A stretch of DNA of 64,000 nt, taken from assembly GCA_023678885.1 (NCBI GenBank), contig CM042998.1, forward strand, positions 1 through 64,000, written 5' to 3'. Positions within the stretch are counted from its first letter, which is position 1, and each line of letters starts with the position of its first letter. Positions 54,660 to 64,000 of the stretch are shown here, piece by piece. Made by a program: the position numbers and the translations under genes. The stretch comes from Pogostemon cablin (lineage: Eukaryota; Streptophyta; Magnoliopsida; Lamiales; Lamiaceae). The notes below the pieces were generated by a model that saw nothing but the letters and a program-made list of their open reading frames with translations, made no database searches and was not told the DNA's origin.

Positions 54660-55500
54660 ATATGCATGTGCATCATAAGATGAATAACGACTGAAGTTAG
54701 AGTCTTAATTGGCACACAAGAATAACCAGAAATCAATAATACTCATAAAATGGCTAACATGACTCTAACCAGAGCAATCGAGCCAATCAGGCTCTTTACC
54801 ACATAACATAATACCAAATAATTTTCTTATCAATTAACTAAAACTAAAATAAATGCACATTTATCGAGGGTCCACACTTCCCACAAGAGAAGGCGTTCCC
54901 GAATTATCAACTCACAAGGAAGTGATTAACTCTCTCCGGAATCTGAAGTCGGTCCCTTGCCCTTCGTCGATGGTTCTTTACCTAGAAAGGAGATGAGCAA
55001 TTAAAGACAAATTAAATATAACTAACTATTAGCGTTAACATCCCTTTCATTGCTAAAAACAAATCCTAATCGAGTTCGAACGAGTCGATAGTAAATAAAA
55101 ATGGTATGTAACTCCTTAACATCAGTTCCCAATCCCACATAACCCGTTTCAATAGATTAACTAAACGAAACGATAGAAAATAAGTTTGAATTCGACATAA
55201 AAATTCTGAAATTTTCCAGCTAGCGGCAGTTTACGAGAAAAATCATAACTAATTGTAGAATAATTGGATTGAGGCGTTTCAAGTGGCTACGAAAGCTAAC
55301 GAGTTCAGCTACGTACAGAAATTAAGTTTGCAAACTTTCGAGGGCAATAGTTATGTCAAAATCAGTTCGAACAGTCTGCAAATTACCCACATACCAAAAA
55401 GAAAAACCCCACAAAATTACAAAATCATGGAAGAAGGAAGCTTAATTCACACACCACTTACCTCAAAACCACTTAGAAACCACCTAGGATGAGGGTTGTA
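54660..55500. other. Unassigned part of the insert
   Basis: No convincing gene. Open frames are short and the longest, from 55283, opens at GTG, which is not expected in a plant nuclear gene. GAGGTAAGT on the minus strand (near 55462) resembles a splice donor, but no exon structure could be built around it. Confidence 0.5.
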
Positions 55501-55528
55501 AGCGAGAATTTGATCAACAAGGGTTTAT

Positions 55529-55595
55529 CCTCTTCACTCTTTTCTTTCCCCTCTTTTGCTTTTCTTCTCCCGTTCTTCACTCTTTTTTTTTTTTT
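55529..55595 (-). other. Pyrimidine tract (purine-rich on the minus strand)
   Basis: This interval is almost all C and T, ending in 13 consecutive T (55583-55595). On the minus strand it becomes a purine-rich stretch immediately downstream of the TATA box, the place of a 5' leader. A polypurine tract of a retroelement is an alternative, but that should lie just outside an LTR, not inside it. Confidence 0.5.
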
Positions 55596-55610
55596 AACTT
55601 TAGCCTTTCT

Positions 55611-55621
55611 AATTATATATC
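55611..55621 (-). promoter_or_regulatory. Putative TATA box, minus strand
   Basis: The minus strand reads GATATATAATT. It lies just downstream (minus-strand sense) of the TGGGCY cluster and 16 bp upstream of the poly-A/purine-rich leader, so the spacing fits a plant RNA polymerase II core promoter. Transcription has not been shown. Confidence 0.45.
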
Positions 55622-55631
55622 AGGCCATTTA

Positions 55632-55855
55632 AGTGGGCTGAAACTTTGGGCCACAAAATAAATAAATAAATAAGTTTGGGCTTTCTAAAAAAACCTAGCT
55701 GGGCTTAATTGGGCTGTACTTTTGGGCTATAAAAATAAATAAATAGGTTTTGGGCTTTCTAAAAAAAATCTAGTTGGGCTTAATTGGGCTGGCCTTTTGG
55801 GCTATAAAAATAAATAAGTAGGTTTTGGGCTTTCTAAAAAAAATCTAGTTGAACT
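55632..55855 (-). promoter_or_regulatory. ~75 bp tandem repeat carrying 11 TGGGCY (site II-like) motifs
   Basis: A ~75 bp unit is repeated about three times: GGGCTTTCTAAAA words begin at 55678, 55752 and 55827, and GGGCTG words at 55635, 55711 and 55786. Each unit has several TGGGCT/TGGGCC motifs followed by an AAAATAAATAAATA stretch; I count 11 TGGGCY between 55634 and 55831. In plants TGGGCY is the site II element bound by TCP-family factors in promoters of growth-related genes. Placed upstream of the minus-strand TATA box, the array looks like an LTR U3 enhancer. That role is inferred. Confidence 0.55.
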
Positions 55856-55867
55856 AAGATATTATAA

Positions 55868-56367
55868 NNNNNNNNNNNNNNNNNNNNNNNNNNNNNNNNN
55901 NNNNNNNNNNNNNNNNNNNNNNNNNNNNNNNNNNNNNNNNNNNNNNNNNNNNNNNNNNNNNNNNNNNNNNNNNNNNNNNNNNNNNNNNNNNNNNNNNNNN
56001 NNNNNNNNNNNNNNNNNNNNNNNNNNNNNNNNNNNNNNNNNNNNNNNNNNNNNNNNNNNNNNNNNNNNNNNNNNNNNNNNNNNNNNNNNNNNNNNNNNNN
56101 NNNNNNNNNNNNNNNNNNNNNNNNNNNNNNNNNNNNNNNNNNNNNNNNNNNNNNNNNNNNNNNNNNNNNNNNNNNNNNNNNNNNNNNNNNNNNNNNNNNN
56201 NNNNNNNNNNNNNNNNNNNNNNNNNNNNNNNNNNNNNNNNNNNNNNNNNNNNNNNNNNNNNNNNNNNNNNNNNNNNNNNNNNNNNNNNNNNNNNNNNNNN
56301 NNNNNNNNNNNNNNNNNNNNNNNNNNNNNNNNNNNNNNNNNNNNNNNNNNNNNNNNNNNNNNNNNNN
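55868..56367. other. Assembly gap, exactly 500 N
   Basis: 500 consecutive Ns, a round number typical of a placeholder for unknown length. The sequence on its left is the insert and on its right is satellite in another arrangement. The far end of the insert, its target-site duplication and an unknown amount of array are hidden. Confidence 0.97.
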
Positions 56368-57967
56368 CTTCTTTCGTTTCGATTCATATTTAATTCATCT
56401 TGATGCATATTTATTTCATTACGATCAACATTTCCTTCATTTTGATGTATATTTACTTTATTTTTATGCATATTTACTTTATTACAATCAACATTTCCTT
56501 CATTTCGATGCATATTAACTTCATTTTGATGTATATTTACTTCGTTTTGATGCTTATTTCCTTCGTTTCTATGCACATTTACTTCATTTTGATGCATATT
56601 TACTTCATTAAGATCAACATTTCCTTCGTTTCGATGTATATCTACTTCATTTTGATGCATATTTACTTTATTACGATTAACATTTATTTCGTTTTAATGC
56701 ATTTTTACTTCATTTCGATGAATATTTAATTCGTTTTGATGCACAATTACTTCATTTTTATCTATATTTACTTCATTACTATCAACATTTCCTTCGTTTA
56801 GATGAATATTTACTTCATTTTGATTCATATTTACTTCGTTTTGATGTATATTTCTTTCGTTTTGATGCACATTTACTTCATTTTGATGCATATTTACTAA
56901 ATTGCGATAAACATTTCCTTAGTTTCGATGCATATTTACTTCATTAAGATCTAAATTTACTACGTTTTTTTGCATATTTACTTAGTTTTCGATGCATATT
57001 TACTTCATTACGATCATCATTTCTTTCGTTTCTATGCACATTTACTTCATTTTGATGCATATTTACTTCACTAAGATCATCATTTCTTTCGTTTCGATGC
57101 ATATTTAATTCATTTTGATGCATATTTACTTCATTACGATCAACATTTCCTTCATTTCGATGCATATTTACTTCATTTTTATGCATATTTACTTTATTAC
57201 GATCAACATTTCCTTCATTTAGATGCATATTAACTACATTTTGATGCAAATTTACTTCGTTTTGATGCGTATTTCCTTCGTTTCTATGCACATTTACTTC
57301 ATTTTGATGCATATTTACTTCATTACGATCAACATTTTCTTCGTTTCGATTTATATCAACTTCTTTTTGATGCATATTTCCTATATTAAGATCAACATTT
57401 CCTTCATTTCGATGCATATTAACTTCATTTTGAGCATATTTACTTTATTACGATCAACATTTCTTTCGTTTTGATGCATATTTACTTTGTTCCGATGCGT
57501 ATTCCTTCATTTAGATGCACATTTACTTCATTTTGATGTATAATTACTTCATTACGATCAACATTTCCTTCATTTTGATGCATATTTACTTCATTTTAAT
57601 GTGTATTTCCTTCATTAAGATCAACATTTCCTTCGTTTCGATGCATATTTACTACATTTAGATAAATATTTACTACATTACGATCAACATTTCCTTCGTT
57701 TAGATGTATATTTACTTCATTTTGATGCATATTTACTTCGTTTCGATGTATATTTCCTTCGTTTTGATGCACATTTACTTCATTTTGATGCATATTTACT
57801 TCATTACGATCAACATTTCCTTCATTTCTATGCATATTTACTTTATTTTGATGCATATTTACTTCATTGCAATCAATATGTCCTTCGTTTTGATGCATAT
57901 TTGCTAAATTTTAATGCTTATTTACTTCTTTACGATCAAAATTTTTTCGTTTCGATGCATATTTACT
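56368..57967. repeat. Duplication copy 1 (3380 bp offset)
   Basis: The sequence matches 59748-61347 at a constant offset of 3380 bp: landmarks 56400/59780, 57223/60603, 57704/61084 and 57901/61281 all agree. It is almost free of indels, with scattered base differences (56574 region ATTT versus AATT). The left edge is the gap, so the copy may extend further. Confidence 0.85.
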
Positions 57968-58020
57968 TCGTTTTGATGCATATATATTTCATTAAGATCA
58001 ACATTTCATTCGTTTTGATG

Positions 58021-59750
58021 TATATCTACTTCATTTTGATGCATATTTACTTTATTACAATCAACATTTATTTCGTTTTGATGTATATTTACTTCATTTG
58101 TATGCATATTTACTTCATTCCGATGCGTATTTCTTTCATTTCGATGCACATTTACTTCATTTTGATGTATAATTACTACATTATGATCAACATTTCCTTC
58201 GTTTCGATGCATATTTACTTCATTTTGATGCATATTTACTTTGTTCCGATTCATATTTCCTTCGTTTCTATGCACATTTACTTCATTTTAATGCATATTT
58301 TCTTCATTACGATAAACATTTCCTTCGTTTCTATGCACATTTACTTCATTTTGACGCATATTTTCTTTATTAGATCAATATTTCTTTCATTTAGATGCAT
58401 ACATATTTCATTTTAAAGCATTTTTACTTCATTTCGATGAATATTTAATTCGTTTTGATGCACATTTACTTCATTTTTTTTATGTATATTTACTTCATTA
58501 CTATCAACATTTCATTCGTTTAGATGAATATTTACTTCATTTTGACGCATATTTACTTCGTTTTGATGCATATTTCTTTCGTTTCGATGCACATTTACTT
58601 CATTTTGATGCACATTTACTTAATTACGATCAACATTTCCTTCGTTTCAATGCATATTTACTTCATTTTGATGCATATTTACTTCATTAAGATCAAAATT
58701 TACTACATTTTTTTGCATATTTACTTCGTTTTCGATGCATTTTTACTTCATTACGATCATCACATCTTTCGTTTCGATGCATATTTAATTCATCTTGATG
58801 CATATTTACTTCATTACGATCAACATTTCCGTCATTTCGATGCATATTTACTTCATTTTTATGCATATTTACTTTATTACGATCAACATTTCCTTCATTT
58901 CGATGCATATTAACTTCATTTTGATGCATACTTCGTTTTGATGCGTATTTCCTTCGTTTCTATGCACATTTACTTCATTTTGATGCATATTTACTTCATT
59001 AAGATCAACATTTCCTTCGTTTCTATGTATATCTACTTCATTTTTATGCATATTTACTTTATTACGATCAACATTTATTTCGTTTTGATGCATATTTACT
59101 TCATATGTACGCATATTTACTTCATTTCGATGCACATTTACTTCATTTTGATGTATAATTACTACATTACGATCAACATTTCCATTGTTTCGATGCATAT
59201 TTACTTCATTTTGATGCATATTTACTTTGTTCCGATTCATATTTCCTTCGTTTCTATGCACATTTACTTCATTTTGATGCATATTTTCTTCATTACGATA
59301 AACATTTCCTTCGTTTCTATGCACATTTACTTCATTGTGACGCATATTTTCTTTATTAGATCAATATTTCTTTCATTTAGATGCATACATATTTCATTTT
59401 AAAGCATTTTTACTTCATTTCGATGAATATTTAATTCGTTTTGATGCACATTTACTTCATTTTTTTTATGTATATTTTTTTCATTACTATCAACATTTCA
59501 TTCGTTTAGATGAATATTTACTTCATTTTGGCGCATATTTACTTTGTTTTGAAGCATATTTCTTTCGTTTCGATGCACATTTACTTCATTTTGATGCACA
59601 TTTACTTAATTACGATCAAAATTTCCTTCGTTTCAATGTATATTTACTTCATTTTGATGCATATTTACTTCATTAAGATCAAAATTTACTACGTTTTTTG
59701 CATATTTACTTCGTTTTCGATTCATATTTACTTCATTACGATCATCACTT
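58021..59750. repeat. Duplication copy 1 (~4.08 kb offset), containing a ~1 kb unit
   Basis: This corresponds to 62098-63846. Shared unusual words are ACATCTTTCG (58770, 62847 regions), CCGTCATTTCG, CATATGTACGCAT, TTCCATTGTTTCG and TTTTGGCGCAT with TTTTGAAGCAT. The offset grows from 4077 to 4096, mainly through one extra monomer in the second copy near 63200. Unit heads at 58524 and 59510 are 986 bp apart. Confidence 0.8.
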
Positions 59751-61347
59751 CTTTCGTTTCGATTCATATTTAATTCATCTTGATGCATATTTATTTCATT
59801 ACGATCAACATTTCCTTCATTTTGATGTATATTTACTTTATTTTTATGCATATTTACTTTATTACAATCAACATTTCCTTCATTTCGATGCATATTAACT
59901 TCATTTTGATGTATATTTACTTCGTTTTGATGCTTATTTCCTTCGTTTCTATGCACAATTACTTCATTTTGATGAATATTTACTTCATTAAGATCAACAT
60001 TTCCTTCGTTTCGATGTATATCTACTTCATTTTGATGCATATTTACTTTATTACGATCAACATTTATTTCGTTTTAATGCATTTTTACTTCATTTCGGTG
60101 AATATTTAATTCGTTTTTATGCACAATTACTTCATTTTTGTCTATATTTACTTCATTACTATCAACATTTCCTTCGTTTAGATGAATATTTACTTCATTT
60201 TGATTCATATTTACTTCGTTTTGATGTATATTTCTTTCGTTTTGATGCACATTTACTTCATTTTGATGCATATTTACTAAATTGCGATCAACATTTCCTT
60301 AGTTTCGATGCATATTTACTTCATTAAGATCTAAATTTACTACGTTTTTTTGCATATTTACTTAGTTTTCGATGCATATTTACTTCATTACGATCATCAT
60401 TTCTTTCGTTTCTATGCACATTTACTTCATTTTGATGCATATTTACTTCACTAAGATCATCATTTCTTTCGTTTCGATGCATATTTAATTCATTTTGATG
60501 CATATTTACTTCATTACGATCAACATTTCCTTCATTTCGATGCATATTTACTTCATTTTTATGCATATTTACTTTATTACGATCAACATTTCCTTCATTT
60601 AGATGCATATTAACTACATTTTGATGCAAATTTACTTCGTTTTGATGCGTATTTCCTTCGTTTCTATGCACATTTACTTCATTTTGATGCATATTTACTT
60701 CATTACGATCAACATTTTCTTCGTTTCGATTTATATCAACTTCATTTTGATGCATATTTCCTATATTAAGATCAACATTTCCTTCATTTCGATGCATATT
60801 AACTTCATTTTGAGCATATTTACTTTATTACGATCAACATTTCTTTCGTTTTGATGCATATTTACTTTGTTCCGATGCGTATTCCTTCATTTAGATGCAC
60901 ATTTACTTCATTTTGATGTATAATTACTTCATTACGATCAACATTTCCTTCATTTTGATGCATATTTACTTCATTTTAATGCGTATTTCCTTCATTAAGA
61001 TCAACATTTCCTTCGTTTCGATGCATATTTACTACATTTAGATAAATATTTACTACATTACGATCAACATTTCCTTCGTTTAGATGTATATTTACTTCAT
61101 TTTGATGCATATTTACTTCGTTTCGATGTATATTTCCTTCGTTTTGATGCACATTTACTTCATTTTGATGCATATTTACTTCATTACGATCAACATTTCC
61201 TTCATTTCTATGCATATTTACTTTATTTTGATGCATATTTACTTCATTGCAATCAATATGTCCTTCGTTTTGATGCATATTTGCTAAATTTTAATGCTTA
61301 TTTACTTCTTTACGATCAAAATTTTTTCGTTTCGATGCATATTTATT
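59748..61347. repeat. Duplication copy 2 (3380 bp offset)
   Basis: Second copy of 56368-57967. At its end, near 61340, the monomer TTACTTCGTTTTGATGCATA present in copy 1 (57961-57985) is missing, and after 61375 the two copies run into different sequences. Confidence 0.85.
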
Positions 61348-61589
61348 TCATTAAGATCAACATTTCATTCGTTTTGATGCTTATTTACTTCATTTTGATG
61401 CATATTTACTTCGTTCTGATGCATATTTCCTTCGTTTCTATGCACATTTACTTCATTTTGATGCATACATATTTTATTTTAAAGCATTTTTACTTCATTT
61501 CGATGAATATTTAATCCGTTTTGATGCACATTTACTTCATTTTTTTTATGTATATTTACTTCATTACTATCAACATTTCATTCGTTTAG

Positions 61590-62600
61590 ATGAATATTTA
61601 CTTCATTTTTACGCATATTTACTTCGTTTTGATGCATATTTCTTTCGTTTCGATGCACATTTACTTCATTTTGATGCACATTTACTTAATTACGATCAAC
61701 ATTTCCTTCGTTTCAATGCATATTTACTTCATTTTTATGCATATTTACTTCATTAAGATCAAAATTTACTACTTTTTTTTGCATATTTACTTCGTTTTCG
61801 ATGCATATTTACTTCATTACGATCATCACTTCTTTCGTTTCGATGCATATTTAATTCATCTTGATGCATATTTACTTCATTACGATCAACATTTCCTTCA
61901 TTTCGATGCATATTTACTTCATTTTTATGCATATTTACTTTATTACGATCAACATTTCCTTCATTTAGATGCATATTAACTACATTTTGATGCAAATTTA
62001 CTTCGTTTTGATGCGTATTTCCTTCGTTTCTATGCATATTTACTTCATTTTGATGCATATTTACTTCATTAAGATCAACATTTCCTTCGTTTCGATGTAT
62101 ATCTACTTCATTTTGAGGCATATTTACTTTATTACAATCAACATTTATTTCGTTTTGATGTATATTTACTTCATTTGTATGCATATTTACTTCATTCCGA
62201 TGCGTATTTCCTTCATTTCGATGCACATTTACTTCATTTTGATGTATAATTACTACATTACGATCAACATTTCCTTCGTTTTGATGCATATTTACTTCAT
62301 TTTGATGCATATTTACTTTGTTCCGATTCATATTTCCTTCGTTTCTATGCACATTTACTTCATTTTAATGCATATTTTCTTCATTACGATAAACATTTCC
62401 TTCGTTTCTATGCACATTTACTTCATTTTGACGCATATTTTCTTTATTAGATCAATATTTCTTTCATTTAGATGCTTACATATTTCATTTTAAAGCATTT
62501 TTACTTCATTTCGATGAATATTTAATTCGTTTTGATGCACATTTACTTCATTTTTTTTATGTATATTTACTTCATTACTATCAACATTTCATTCGTTTAG
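61590..62600. repeat. ~1 kb unit, right array (1011 bp)
   Basis: This starts with the ATGAATATTTACTTC head after CATTCGTTTAGATGAAT and ends at the next head. It has TTTTTACGCATATTTAC (61605 region) and TACTTTTTTTTGCAT (61774 region), which distinguish it from its two neighbours. There is no equivalent extra unit next to the first duplication copy. Confidence 0.75.
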
Positions 62601-63605
62601 ATGAATATTTACTTCATTTTGACGCATATTTACTTCGTTTTGATGCATATTTCTTTCGTTTCGATGCACATTTACTTCATTTTGATGCACATTTACTTAA
62701 TTACGATCAACATTTCCTTCGTTTCAATGCATATTTACTTCATTTTGATGCATATTTACTTCATTAAGATCAAAATTTACTACATTTTTTTGCATATTTA
62801 CTTCGTTTTCGATGCATTTTACTTCATTACGATCATCACATCTTTCGTTTCGATGCATATTTAATTCATCTTGATGCATATTTACTTCATTACGATCAAC
62901 AATTCCGTCATTTCGATGCATATTTACTTCATTTTTATGCATATTTACTTTATTACGATCAACATTTCCTTCATTTCGATGCATATTAACTTCATTTTGA
63001 TGCATACTTGTTTTGATGCGTATTTCTTTCGTTTCTATGCACATTTACTTCATTTTGATGCATATTTACTTCATTAAGATCAACATTTCCTTCGTTTCTA
63101 TGTATATCTACTTCATTTTGATGCATATTTACTTTATTACGATCAACATTTATTTCGTTTTGATGCATATTTACTTCATATGTACGCATATTTACTTCAT
63201 TCCGATGCATATTTACTTCATTTCGATGCACATTTACTTCATTTTGATGTATAATTACTACATTATGATCAACATTTCCATTGTTTCGATGCATATTTAC
63301 TTCATTTTGATGCATATTTACTTTGTTCCGATTCATATTTCCTTCGTTTCTATGCACATTTACTTCATTTTGATGCATATTTTCTTCATTACGATAAACA
63401 TTTCCTTCGTTTCTATGCACATTTACTTCATTGTGACGCATATTTTCTTTATTAGATCAATATTTCTTTCATTTAGATGCATACATATTTCATTTTAAAG
63501 CATTTTTACTTCATTTCGATGAATATTTAATTCGTTTTGATGCACATTTACTTCATTTTTTTTATGTATATTTACTTCATTACTATCAACATTTCATTCG
63601 TTTAG
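62601..63605. repeat. ~1 kb unit, right array (1005 bp)
   Basis: Counterpart of 58524-59509, with the ACATCTTTCG, CCGTCATTTCG and CATATGTACGCAT words. Private changes are CAACAATTCC (62898), a shortened monomer ATGCATACTTGTTTTG (63000) and one extra monomer near 63200. Confidence 0.8.
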
Positions 63606-64000
63606 ATGAATATTTACTTCATTTTGGCGCATATTTACTTTGTTTTGAAGCATATTTCTTTCGTTTCGATGCACATTTACTTCATTTTGATGCACATTTA
63701 CTTAATTACGATCAACATTTCCTTCGTTTCAATGTATATTTACTTCATTTTGATGCATATTTACTTCATTAAGATCAAAATTTACTACGTTTTTTGCATA
63801 TTTACTTCGTTTTCGATTCATATTTACTTCATTACGATCATCACTTCTTTCGTTTTGATGCATATTTAATTCATCTTGATGCATATTTACTTCATTACGA
63901 TCAACATTTCCTTCATTTCGATGCATATTTAATTCATTTTTATGCATATTTACTGTATTACGATCAACATTTCCTTCATTTCGATGCATATTAACTTCAA
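63606..64000. repeat. ~1 kb unit, right array, cut by the window end
   Basis: Counterpart of 59510 onward: both have TTTTGGCGCATATTTAC, TTTTGAAGCAT and CGATTCATATTTAC. After about 63855 it departs from the 59748 copy (TTTTGATGCAT instead of TTTCGATTCAT). Confidence 0.8.

Larger units (their letters stand above)
53568..55867 (-). mobile_element. Interspersed element in the satellite; probable LTR (solo or 3'), incomplete at the gap
   Basis: Ordinary-complexity sequence begins abruptly with TGTCACACCCCGACCCC and continues to the N-run. Read on the minus strand it ends GGGGTGTGACA, a terminal CA as expected for an LTR 3' end, and satellite follows directly without a primer-binding site. On that strand the order is TGGGCY-rich upstream region (55634-55831), TATA box (55612-55620), purine-rich leader (55529-55595), then ~2 kb to the terminus; this resembles U3-R-U5. 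The bases before 53568 are TATTT, a possible target duplication that cannot be tested because the other end is in the gap. No gag, protease, RT or integrase coding is visible. Orientation is inferred; a plus-strand element starting at 53568, or another repeat class, remains possible. Confidence 0.55.
56368..64000. repeat. Right satellite array: same monomer family, different higher-order organisation
   Basis: The 21 bp monomers and classes (A, B, C) are those of the left array, and many left-array words occur (GTATAATTACTAC, TTGTTCCGATTCATATTTCC, TTAGATCAATATTTC). The 3716 bp HOR is absent. Instead there are ~1 kb units whose heads lie at 58524, 59510, 61590, 62601 and 63606, plus two long-offset duplications. 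Copies here differ from each other more than neighbouring HOR copies do in the left array. Confidence 0.95.

Noticed and set aside
55283..55492. 69-codon plus-strand open frame
   Set aside because: Begins at GTG; the first ATG is at 55428, leaving about 20 codons. No family resemblance recognised.
53568..55867. tRNA or 5S rRNA gene in the non-satellite segment
   Set aside because: I looked for A- and B-box-like words and a cloverleaf and found none convincing.
55854..56660. 268-codon minus-strand frame spanning the N-run
   Set aside because: Most of it is translated Ns; the rest is satellite heptads.
1..64000. Telomeric repeat or interstitial telomere
   Set aside because: No TTTAGGG or TTAGGG tandem runs were seen; the T-rich monomer is unrelated.

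Overview
The window is almost entirely one T-rich, AT-rich minisatellite of about 21 bp, arranged in higher-order repeats (HORs). It runs from 1 to 53567 and, in a different arrangement, from 56368 to 64000. Between the two arrays lie about 2.3 kb of ordinary-complexity sequence (53568-55867), which looks like a retroelement LTR or similar interspersed repeat, and a run of exactly 500 Ns (55868-56367). I see no convincing protein-coding gene, rRNA, tRNA, CRISPR array or bacterial-style operon. The setting is eukaryotic heterochromatin. A plant, probably a eudicot, is the best guess: the interspersed segment carries a cluster of plant-type TGGGCY (site II) motifs beside a TATA box, and a TGTCACACCCC terminus of the kind seen in plant LTR elements. 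The species cannot be named from this sequence.

Left array (1-53567). A recurring marker defines 14 complete HOR copies, called U1-U14, with a partial copy at each end. Marker starts are 205, 3921, 7635, 12650, 16385, 20121, 23858, 26837, 30574, 34306, 38022, 41738, 45454, 49149 and 52866. The standard length is 3716 bp (177 monomers of 21 bp); exceptions run from 2979 to 5015 bp. The nesting reads 21 bp monomer, 63 bp trimer, 189 bp nonamer, 357/378 bp subunits, 735 bp subunit pair, and the ~3.7 kb HOR. Each HOR has a ~1238 bp head (P-block) and a ~2.48 kb tail (Q-block) that holds the 735 bp tandem. Length variants are explained by gain or loss of whole monomers or subunits. Shared variants are scattered among copies in a mosaic that passes the four-gamete test for recombination.

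Middle (53505-56367). The left array switches register about 60 bp before it is interrupted at 53568. The inserted sequence begins TGTCACACC and contains two small tandem repeats, a pyrimidine tract and a minus-strand promoter-like arrangement, then runs into the gap. It is best read as an LTR (solo or 3') on the minus strand. No gag or pol coding sequence is visible.

Right array (56368-64000). The monomer family is the same but the higher-order organisation differs: ~1 kb units, a 3380 bp-offset duplication without indels over ~1.6 kb, and a second duplication at offset ~4077-4096 bp.

Long open frames on both strands (up to 700 codons on plus, 662 on minus) follow from a stop-free monomer whose length is divisible by three. 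I do not annotate them as genes. The points of interest are the repeat hierarchy, its recombination history, the 21 bp = two-helical-turn geometry, and the promoter-like element embedded in the satellite.
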